Below, in pieces: positions 5,115 to 10,830 of a stretch of 10,830 nucleotides of DNA (position 1 is its first letter; every line of letters begins with the position of its first letter). Where the stretch lies: NCBI GenBank assembly GCA_002369515.1, contig DFFM01000026.1:89054-99883 (forward strand), given 5' to 3'. A program made the position numbers and the translations under genes. The DNA is from Prevotella sp. UBA3776 (GTDB taxonomy: Bacteria; Bacteroidota; Bacteroidia; Bacteroidales; Bacteroidaceae). The notes below the pieces were generated by a model. That model was not told the origin of the DNA. It searched no databases and saw only the letters and a program-made list of their open reading frames with translations.

Positions 5115-6548
5115 TTACTTGTCTTTGTCTTTCTCTATCAGCTGCAGCAGTTTCTCCACTGCCAGTTCTTCGGGAATGTTCTTTTCTACGCATTCCTTCC
5201 TGCGGTAGAGCGAAATCTTCCCACGGGCGGCACCCACATAGCCATAGTCGGCATCGGCCATCTCGCCGGGACCGTTGACGATGCAACCCATGATGCCTAT
5301 TTTCAGCCCTTGCAGGTGGGCGGTGGCCGCCTTGATGCGGGCTATGGTGGTGCGCAGGTCGTAGAGGGTGCGTCCGCATCCGGGACACGAGATGTACTCG
5401 GTCTTAACAAACTTGATGCGGGCAGCCTGGAGGATGTCGTCGGCCAGACGGACGAGCCTGTCCTGGTCAAAGTGGCTGTCGCAGATGGTCAGCTGGTGGG
5501 CTTTCTGGTCGATGAAGAGGGCTCCCACAGCCATGGCGGCCTTCAGCTGGAGCAGTTCCCAGCGTGGCTCGTCGATGTTCAGAAAGACGGTGTCGTCGGC
5601 TATCGTTGCCTCGGCCTGTTTTCTCAGCCGCGCACACTCTTCGATGCTCTCCACCAGCTGGCGGGCCACAGGAATCTCGGCTTCGGGCTCTTCGCTCAAG
5701 CTCACACGGATGGTGTCGCCAATGCCCTCGGTGAGCAAGGCACCAATGCCCACGGCACTCTTGATGCGTCCGTCCTCGCCTTCGCCGGCCTCGGTCACAC
5801 CCAAGTGCAGCGGATAGTGCATGTCTTCGGCATCCATGGCCGCTACGAGCAATCTGACCGAGCGCACCATCACCACGGTGTTGCTGGCCTTGATGCTGAT
5901 GACCACATTGTCGAACTGCTCGCGCTGGCAGATGCGCAGAAACTCCATGCAGCTCTCGACGATTCCTTCGGGTGTGTCGCCGTAGCGCGACATGATGCGG
6001 TCGGAGAGCGAACCATGGTTCACACCGATGCGGATGGCCGTGTGGTGTTGGCGACAAATGCGCAGGAAGGGCACAAAGCGCTCCTCAATCTTCAGCAATT
6101 CGGCGGCATACTGCTCGTCGGTGTATTCCAACTGTCGGAACGTGCGCGCCGGATCGACATAGTTGCCCGGATTGATGCGCACCTTCTCGGCATAGAGTGC
6201 GGCCACGTCGGCCACGTTGGGGTTGAAGTGAACATCGGCGGCCAGCGGCACATCGACGCCTTGGGCGCGCAGTTCACTGCTGATGTTCTTCAGGTTTTCG
6301 GCTTCTCGCAATCCTTGCGTGGTGAGCCTCACCAGTTCGCCACCGGCCTCCACGATGCGCTGCGTCTGCTCCACGCAGGCCTGGGTGTCGTTGGTATTGG
6401 TGGTGGTCATCGACTGCACACGGATGGGGTTGTCGCCACCCATGAGCAGACGGCCGATGCGCACCACACTGGACTTTCGCCGCTGATAATTGCCGTCTCC
6501 TCTGTCTGAGAGGCCCGATGTGGGATGGTCAGTTGGTTTTGTATTCAT
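5115..6548 (-). CDS. ispG: 4-hydroxy-3-methylbut-2-en-1-yl diphosphate synthase
   Basis: This 477-residue iron-sulfur enzyme of the MEP isoprenoid pathway converts cyclic MEcPP to HMBPP in the cytosol. The N-terminal TIM barrel (about 25-300) carries GGDNPIRVQSMTTT, PLAADVHFNP, RINPGNY and GVTEAGEG. The C-terminal domain carries the [4Fe-4S] ligands CPGC (Cys388, Cys391), Cys422 in GIMGCIVNGPGE, and Glu429. Between barrel and cluster domain (about 300-380) there is an extra segment absent from the short E. coli form (372 residues). It is clearly shorter than the insert of the ~600-residue three-domain enzyme I expect in Bacteroides, so this looks like an intermediate form. The start at 6548 overlaps the purE stop by 20 bp and the reductase follows 12 nt after the stop, so the three are translationally close. 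Identification is secure. Confidence 0.96.
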   Translation of the reverse strand: MNTKPTDHPTSGLSDRGDGNYQRRKSSVVRIGRLLMGGDNPIRVQSMTTTNTNDTQACVEQTQRIVEAGGELVRLTTQGLREAENLKNISSELRAQGVDVPLAADVHFNPNVADVAALYAEKVRINPGNYVDPARTFRQLEYTDEQYAAELLKIEERFVPFLRICRQHHTAIRIGVNHGSLSDRIMSRYGDTPEGIVESCMEFLRICQREQFDNVVISIKASNTVVMVRSVRLLVAAMDAEDMHYPLHLGVTEAGEGEDGRIKSAVGIGALLTEGIGDTIRVSLSEEPEAEIPVARQLVESIEECARLRKQAEATIADDTVFLNIDEPRWELLQLKAAMAVGALFIDQKAHQLTICDSHFDQDRLVRLADDILQAARIKFVKTEYISCPGCGRTLYDLRTTIARIKAATAHLQGLKIGIMGCIVNGPGEMADADYGYVGAARGKISLYRRKECVEKNIPEELAVEKLLQLIEKDKDK

Positions 6549-7038
6549 AGTCCTTGATGTCGGCCAAGTCCTGGTTGGCTTTTTCTATCTTCTTGCTCAG
6601 GCTGTTCTTGTATTTTGCCAGTTTTTCAGACATTTCCTTGTTCGAGAGCGACATGATCTGCACGGCCAGAATGGCAGCATTCATGGCACCGTTCACACCC
6701 ACCGTAGCCACGGGTATGCCCGGCGGCATCTGGACGATGCTCAGCAAGGCGTCCAATCCGTCGAGCATGCCTTTGATGGGAACGCCGATGACGGGCAGCG
6801 TGGTGTTGGCGGCTATCACACCCGGAAGGGCGGCAGCCATGCCCGCGCCGGCAATGATTACCTGTATGCCGCGGTCTTTGGCCTCCTTGGCGAATGTTTC
6901 CACAGCCTCGGGTGTGCGGTGGGCCGAAAGTGCATTCACTTCGAAAGGTATCTGCATGTCGTTGAGAAACTTAAATGCTTTTTCCATGATGGGCAGGTCG
7001 CTGGTGCTGCCCATGATAATGCTAACTAAAGGTTTCAT
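6529..7038 (-). CDS. purE: N5-carboxyaminoimidazole ribonucleotide mutase (PurE)
   Basis: A 169-residue cytosolic enzyme of purine biosynthesis that moves the carboxyl group of N5-CAIR to give CAIR. Motifs are GSTSDLP (10-16, nucleotide phosphate binding), SAHRTPE with the catalytic His40, the GAGMAAALPG loop (64-73) and MPPGIPVATVGVNGAMNA. This is the class I, bacterial type. The frame extends upstream to 7095, but those residues come from a heptamer repeat, and the conserved MKPLVSIIMGS start at 7038 is right. The C-terminal tail is lysine-rich and longer than the core fold needs. It overlaps ispG by 20 bp. The 148-nt gap upstream holds palindromic repeats and no clear promoter, so transcription may come from rpoN or from within the gap. 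Confidence 0.96.
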   Translation of the reverse strand: MKPLVSIIMGSTSDLPIMEKAFKFLNDMQIPFEVNALSAHRTPEAVETFAKEAKDRGIQVIIAGAGMAAALPGVIAANTTLPVIGVPIKGMLDGLDALLSIVQMPPGIPVATVGVNGAMNAAILAVQIMSLSNKEMSEKLAKYKNSLSKKIEKANQDLADIKDYEYKTN

Positions 7039-7046
7039 ATCTTTTT

Positions 7047-7081
7047 GTTTACAGTTTACAGTTGACGGTTGACAGTTGAAA
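7047..7081. repeat. Heptamer tandem repeat before purE
   Basis: Five gapless 7-bp units, GTTTACA, GTTTACA, GTTGACG, GTTGACA and GTTGAAA, end 8 nt before the purE start codon. They have the same unit and orientation as the array inside the TPR regulator gene (3670-3711). Confidence 0.8.
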
Positions 7082-7096
7082 TGCCCCTCTCTCATC

Positions 7097-7173
7097 CCCC
7101 CTAAAGGGGGAAGCCCTGCGAGTTGCCCATCTCTCCCCCTTCAGGGGGAGTCGGAGGGGGCTTTCTCCCCCTC
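7097..7173. repeat. REP-like cluster of three GC-rich palindromes
   Basis: Three hairpins follow each other. CCCCC/GGGGG (7097-7101, 7106-7110) has loop TAAA. CTCCCCC/GGGGGAG (7133-7139, 7144-7150) is a perfect 7 bp with loop TTCA. GAGGGGG/CCCCCTC (7154-7160, 7167-7173) has a 6-nt loop. Such C-run/G-run palindromes are common dispersed intergenic elements in Bacteroidetes genomes. The cluster begins 14 nt after the PAP2-like stop, so it may end or shield that mRNA. Confidence 0.7.
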
Positions 7174-7186
7174 TTTTACCCCTGAC

Positions 7187-7798
7187 TCAGATGATGGCCA
7201 CGTAGGCTGTGACGAGACCCAGCAAAAAGCCGACCGTCACCTGCCGCAAGGTGTGCTGGCGCAAAATCATGCGGCTGCTGCCCAACAGTCCGGCCACAAA
7301 AAAGATGAGACACAGCCACCACACAGGATTGAACATGAAAATGAAGGAAAAGGCGATGACGGCCCCTGCCACACCACCAATGGCGGCTGTATGGGTGGAG
7401 ATTTTCCACCAGATGTTGATGATGGCGCAGAGCACCTGTATGAGCAATGCGGCCACCAGTATGCGGCCCATGAAACCGGGCAGATGGACAGCGCGCATCA
7501 CATAGTAGCACGTGGCGTAGCACACAATCGATATGACGTAGGGAATCATGCGTCGCTCGCGCACACCCAGCTCCAACTGCGACCAGCCTTGATACTTGCG
7601 ATAATAGTGAATGATGAGCGTGGGCAACAGGATGGTGAACAGATACACCAACATCACCACTTGCAGTTTGAACGCCCACGGCAACAAACTCAAGTAGCTG
7701 AAGATGAACAATATCAGCATGCCCACCAGTGGCAGGTAGAACGGGGTGAACAACATGCTGATCACCCTGGCAGCAATTATCAAATCTCGTGCGCCCAT
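7187..7798 (-). CDS. PAP2-like integral membrane protein
   Basis: A 203-residue, very hydrophobic protein with about six transmembrane helices. It shows weak but ordered PAP2 phosphatase motifs: KISTHTA (132-138, in place of PSGH, His136) and SSRMILRQHTLRQV (174-187, in place of SRxxxxxHxxxD, with Arg176 and His182). The first motif (KxxxxxxRP) is not convincing, the nearest being ERRMIP at 81-86. The Asp that supports the nucleophilic His in the third motif is Gln186. The substrate would be a lipid or isoprenoid phosphate if the protein is active, but activity is not assured. It starts 24 nt after the rpoN stop and is most likely cotranscribed with it. It is transcribed toward purE but is separated from it by the REP cluster. 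Confidence 0.75.
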   Translation of the reverse strand: MGARDLIIAARVISMLFTPFYLPLVGMLILFIFSYLSLLPWAFKLQVVMLVYLFTILLPTLIIHYYRKYQGWSQLELGVRERRMIPYVISIVCYATCYYVMRAVHLPGFMGRILVAALLIQVLCAIINIWWKISTHTAAIGGVAGAVIAFSFIFMFNPVWWLCLIFFVAGLLGSSRMILRQHTLRQVTVGFLLGLVTAYVAII

Positions 7799-7822
7799 GT
7801 TTTTAGCATATTTCTAGTCTTT

Positions 7823-9385
7823 CTACTCCTTCCTCAGCCTGGCCACCGGAATGCCCAGCTGCTCGCGGTATTTCGAGATGGTGCGCCGCGCAATGGGGAA
7901 TCCGCGCTTGGTGAGCGCCTCTTTCAGCGCATCGTCGTTCAGCGGGTGGCGCTTGTCCTCGCCGTCCACCACCTCTTGCAGTGCAGCCTTTATTTTGCGC
8001 GTTGACAGTTCCTCGCCATTCTCCGTGCGGTAGCCGTCGCTGAAGAAGTGGCGCAGTTTGAAAGTGCCCCATCGCGTCTGTGCATATTTCATGTTGCTCA
8101 CACGCGAAATGGTGGAGATGTCCAGCCCTGTGCGGTCGGCCACGTCCTTGAGAATCATCGGGCGCAGGTCGCTCTCGTCGCCATCCTGGAAATACTTGCG
8201 CTGAATGTCTATGATGGCCTTCATCGTCACGTAGAGCGTGTGGCGGCGTTGCTTCACGGCCTCGATGAAACCCTGTGCGCGCTCCACCTTCTCCTTGGCA
8301 TATACCAGAGCCTCTTTCTCGCTGCGCGTGAGGTTTTCGCGCTTTTCGCCGCGCTCCTCGCGCTTCTTGAACTGTGTTATCAGGTCAACGAACGATTCGC
8401 TCACCAGCAGTTCGGGCACACGGCCGTTGCTCACGGTGAACGTCACCGTTCCGTCGTCGGCCGTATCAACGATGAAGTCGGGCGTAATCTGCTGTATGTT
8501 GCGCCCTTCAGTCTCGCCGAGCGAGGCTCCGGGCTTGGGATTCAGCTTGAGCAGCTCTGCCTGCACCTCGCCCATGAAATGCTCCGAGAGCCCCATCTGC
8601 TGGGCAATGCGCCCCCAGCGCTTGTTGATGAAGTCGTCGTAGTGGTCTTGCAGCACATCGCGCGCCGCTCCCCTCACCTCTGTCCACCGCTTGCGGTCCA
8701 TCTGCAGCAGCAAACACTCCTGCAACGAACGCGCACCGATGCCAGCCGGGTCGAAGTCCTGCAGCACGGCGAGCACTTCTTCTATCTCTGCTTTCTCGGC
8801 GTCAATGTTATGATAGATGGCCAGCTCGTCGGCAATGGTGTCGAGGTCTTTGCGCAGCAGTCCGTCGCTGTCGAGCGAACCGATGAGGTATTCCAGAATC
8901 TCCTGTTGCTTGTCTGTGAGTTCCTGTTCGCCCATCTGTTCTTTCAGCCGGTCGTAGAACGACACAGGGTCGCCCCAAGTCATCTCCTCGTAGTCGGCAC
9001 CATTGTTCATGTAGTCCATGCCCACAGACCTCACTTCGGGCATGTCGTCGTCGCCACCGATGCGCTGAAGCGCGTCGTCCAGTGCCGACTCGCGCTCCTC
9101 GCGCTCCGTGCGCTCCTCGAACGAATCGTTCTCGCCCTGTGCCGTTTTGTCGTCAGCGCCAGCGTCACCGTTGCCATCTGTATCGTCAGCTGCCAAACGG
9201 TAGTCGCCGTCACTGTCGCCTGGGGCTGGCTCCAGCGCCGGATTGTCGTCAATCTCTGTCTGTACGCTCTGCTCCAGTTCGGTCAGCGGCATTTCCAGCA
9301 TTCTGATGAGCATCACCTGCTGTTGCGTCAGTTTCTGCTGCTGGACGAGTTTCTGCGTTTGCTGTTGAACAAGTTTCTGTGCCAT
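7823..9385 (-). CDS. rpoN: RNA polymerase sigma-54 factor
   Basis: A 520-residue alternative sigma factor that directs RNA polymerase to -24/-12 promoters and needs AAA+ activators. Region I is the glutamine-rich start (1-55, QKLVQQQTQKLVQQQ, then MPLTELEQSVQTEIDDNPALEP). Region II is very acidic (57-140, rich in Asp and Glu). The core-binding domain includes LDSDGLL and FDPAGIGARSLQECLL (211-226). An HTH lies near 411-432 (LKDVADRTGLDISTISR). The RpoN box is ARRTISKYRE (499-508). The length is normal for Bacteroidetes. The KLVQQQ unit is duplicated at the N-terminus. The ATG at 9385 follows a TATATTTG box by only 7 nt, so either the mRNA is nearly leaderless or the promoter is elsewhere. An insertion sequence ends about 100 bp upstream in the same orientation. 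Identification is secure. Confidence 0.97.
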   Translation of the reverse strand: MAQKLVQQQTQKLVQQQKLTQQQVMLIRMLEMPLTELEQSVQTEIDDNPALEPAPGDSDGDYRLAADDTDGNGDAGADDKTAQGENDSFEERTEREERESALDDALQRIGGDDDMPEVRSVGMDYMNNGADYEEMTWGDPVSFYDRLKEQMGEQELTDKQQEILEYLIGSLDSDGLLRKDLDTIADELAIYHNIDAEKAEIEEVLAVLQDFDPAGIGARSLQECLLLQMDRKRWTEVRGAARDVLQDHYDDFINKRWGRIAQQMGLSEHFMGEVQAELLKLNPKPGASLGETEGRNIQQITPDFIVDTADDGTVTFTVSNGRVPELLVSESFVDLITQFKKREERGEKRENLTRSEKEALVYAKEKVERAQGFIEAVKQRRHTLYVTMKAIIDIQRKYFQDGDESDLRPMILKDVADRTGLDISTISRVSNMKYAQTRWGTFKLRHFFSDGYRTENGEELSTRKIKAALQEVVDGEDKRHPLNDDALKEALTKRGFPIARRTISKYREQLGIPVARLRKE

Positions 9386-9392
9386 AGCGGTG

Positions 9393-9400
9393 CAAATATA
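9393..9400 (-). promoter_or_regulatory. Possible -7 element of rpoN
   Basis: TATATTTG on the minus strand matches TAnnTTTG, but the position 20 nt upstream (GACG) does not match TTTG. With this element the transcript would begin only a few bases before the rpoN ATG. Confidence 0.4.
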
Positions 9401-9471
9401 GACAAAAATCTTGAATTACGCGTCAGAAGAATCAATAATTTGCGTTTTTGCCCGCCGATTCAGAACAAAGG

Positions 9472-9588
9472 GAATAATTCAGGCTAGAGAATTTCGCCGC
9501 AACTTCGGGAAATAAAAAAATAATGATTATCCGCAATCGTACCAACAAATACGTTGTTATAATAATATTATTTAAGTTTCGGGAGTTC
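9472..9588. other. Probable end of the insertion sequence
   Basis: This is non-coding DNA between the transposase stop and the rpoN upstream region. It begins with the 23-bp sequence (9472-9494) also found before the TPR regulator and holds a perfect 12-bp palindrome, AATAATATTATT (9561-9572). The terminal inverted repeat is probably near 9480, but the other end is outside the window, so the exact boundary cannot be set. No strong terminator is seen between transposase and rpoN. Confidence 0.45.
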
Positions 9589-10830
9589 TTAACTCGCCAT
9601 TTTACATTGATATAATTCACAGATATGGGCAAGCTCATCAGATTCATTAACCAGTGCATCAAGGACTTCTTCATCATCGATGGAGAACACCTTGGTGATG
9701 GCAGCAACGAATTCAAGAATCGCCAGCCAGATTCTTTCACTGATAGTCAGTTCGTGGCTGTCCTGATTGGCCTGTCTGAAGAGTTCGCCTATGGTCTCGT
9801 AGTCCATGAAACGTTTCACGGCAGAGAGTATGTCGTACTGGAGAGCCACGAGGGTTGTGCTGGCTATCTGCGCAGCAAAGTTGGCAGACTGGCACTTGCC
9901 AAGGCCGAGCAGTCCCTTGCTCTCCTTGAAGATGACCTCCTGGGACCAGCGTCTGGAATAAATCCTGTATGCCTCGAAGAATCCCAGCGAGAGGTCTGTC
10001 GCGAGCAGTCCGTTCCATGGGCCTCGTTTGCTGCGACGGATGAAGAACAGGCGGACATGGGTGTCTGCGAACACGACATCTGCACAGATGTACCAGCACT
10101 TGAGCTTGCGGCTGTACTTCTTCTCGCCCCGTTTGTTCAGCTTCTTAATAATGGCAGGAGCGGTGAGGTCTTTGCGTTCAAAGCGATACTTGGTCTTACC
10201 TTCTTCCCCGACCTTTATCATGCCGATGTAGTCGCATCTGATATGACGGGAGCGGATGAAGCGTACTATCTTGGCGCAGGTAAACCAGCTGTCTGCCAGC
10301 ACGTAACGGAAATGAATCTTGTGCTTGATGGCTCTGCGGATCATCTCAATGGCGAGGTCAATCTTGCTCATAGAATACTCATCAAGACGCCTCTGTATGG
10401 CAGTGTTCTCATCCCGTTCTGTGGTGTATCTTCTGGAGAGTTCCTTCTCACTCATGCCGTAATTACCCTTCCTGCCTTTTTCTCCGAGGATGGCAAAGTC
10501 GAGGAGCATCTGGCTGATCCCGTCGGTAATGCCCAGAAAGAGAGCCTTGAAGCCAAGAATGCTACGGTGCTCAAGATGAGAGTGGACACGTCCGATATTC
10601 TCCATACGCCGACCAGTCTTGGGGAAGTCCGTGTCATCAATCATCAAGCAGGTGTCCGTAAACTTATGGTCACTGCGGACAATAACCTTCGTCCAAAGCT
10701 GGCTGGCAATATGGTACATCAGCTTGCGCCAGTCGGTGCGCCCATCGTTGAGGAACTCATAGAACACATCTTTGCGACAACCAAGCTTGCCGCCTAACGG
10801 TGAATCATAGATATTAAAAGGATTGCGAAT
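9480..10830 (-). mobile_element. IS4-family-like insertion sequence, partial
   Basis: The element is recognised by its DDE transposase and continues past the window edge. The inner boundary near 9480 is a guess from the position of the shared 23-bp sequence. No target-site duplication can be tested because the far end is missing. Confidence 0.65.
9589..10830 (-). CDS. IS4-family-like DDE transposase, N-terminus beyond the window
   Basis: 413 codons are visible and the frame is still open at the window edge, so the GTG at 10767 is internal and not the true start. The residues before it (NPFNIYDSPLGGKLGCRKD) continue the protein smoothly. In visible numbering the catalytic triad is Asp65 in MIDDTDFPKTG, Asp180 in VLADSWF and Glu298 in YSRRWSQEVIFKESK. 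The last motif is the Y-(2)-R-(3)-E-(6)-K signature of IS4-type transposases, and DDTDFPK also recalls the IS701 group. The enzyme cuts and rejoins the element's ends. There is no frameshift or stop, so it may be active. It is transcribed toward rpoN, whose ATG lies about 200 bp past its stop. Confidence 0.9.
   Translation of the reverse strand: MRNPFNIYDSPLGGKLGCRKDVFYEFLNDGRTDWRKLMYHIASQLWTKVIVRSDHKFTDTCLMIDDTDFPKTGRRMENIGRVHSHLEHRSILGFKALFLGITDGISQMLLDFAILGEKGRKGNYGMSEKELSRRYTTERDENTAIQRRLDEYSMSKIDLAIEMIRRAIKHKIHFRYVLADSWFTCAKIVRFIRSRHIRCDYIGMIKVGEEGKTKYRFERKDLTAPAIIKKLNKRGEKKYSRKLKCWYICADVVFADTHVRLFFIRRSKRGPWNGLLATDLSLGFFEAYRIYSRRWSQEVIFKESKGLLGLGKCQSANFAAQIASTTLVALQYDILSAVKRFMDYETIGELFRQANQDSHELTISERIWLAILEFVAAITKVFSIDDEEVLDALVNESDELAHICELYQCKMAS

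Noticed and set aside
5310..6509. 399-codon plus-strand frame opposite ispG
   Set aside because: It is the antisense shadow of a GC-rich gene whose minus-strand product is unmistakable IspG.
7061..7081. TTGACA as a sigma-70 -35 element in the heptamer array
   Set aside because: Bacteroidetes vegetative promoters do not use this -35, and the hexamer is only part of the repeat unit.
7039..7095. Upstream extension of purE to 7095
   Set aside because: The extra 19 residues are translated heptamer repeat and REP-like sequence; the conserved PurE N-terminus begins at 7038.
8048..9487. 479-codon plus-strand frame opposite rpoN
   Set aside because: Antisense shadow of rpoN; no recognisable domains and the sigma-54 motifs on the other strand are complete.
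9625..10797. 390-codon plus-strand frame opposite the transposase
   Set aside because: Antisense shadow; the minus-strand frame carries the DDE and Y-R-E-K motifs.

Overview
The window looks like chromosomal DNA of a Bacteroidales bacterium, most likely Prevotella or a close relative. The support is: (i) the gene set gpmI, purE, ispG, rpoN and a TPR regulator with a C-terminal DNA-binding domain; (ii) lipoproteins with Bacteroidetes-type lipoboxes; (iii) several upstream regions that fit the Bacteroidetes vegetative promoter (TTTG, about 20 nt, TAnnTTTG) rather than the sigma-70 consensus; (iv) almost no Shine-Dalgarno sequences. Every convincing gene is on the minus strand, so the window is best read from 10830 down to 1. 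There are no rRNA or tRNA genes and no CRISPR array.

Layout in transcription order. 10830-9472: the 3' part of an IS4-like insertion sequence, whose DDE transposase runs off the window edge and points toward rpoN. 9385-4119: a compact housekeeping block, rpoN (sigma-54), a PAP2-like membrane protein, purE, ispG and a YghZ-type aldo/keto reductase, with tight spacing (24 nt, 148 nt, 20 nt overlap, 12 nt). The 148-nt gap before purE holds REP-like palindromes and a heptamer tandem repeat. 4118-3749: an AT-rich spacer with a long inverted repeat and a very good promoter. 3748-2024: a lipoprotein/membrane-anchored TPR regulator with a cytoplasmic coiled coil and HTH. 2023-1624: palindromic and direct-repeat sites, a consensus promoter and a candidate 42-codon small gene. 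1623-1102: a small lipoprotein, followed by a strong bidirectional terminator. 1101-575: a candidate small RNA with its own promoter and terminator, then the gpmI promoter. 574-1: the 5' part of gpmI, cut by the window edge.

How they may work together. RpoN, PurE and IspG supply alternative transcription, purine synthesis and isoprenoid precursors, and look like an ordinary conserved cluster. The more unusual part is about 600-3900. There a membrane TPR-HTH regulator sits just upstream of symmetric candidate operator sites, a promoter, a tiny open reading frame and a small lipoprotein. I suggest, as inference only, a local sensory cassette in which the regulator controls the small gene and lipoprotein. 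The other main candidate is an unannotated RNA of about 85 nt just upstream of gpmI.
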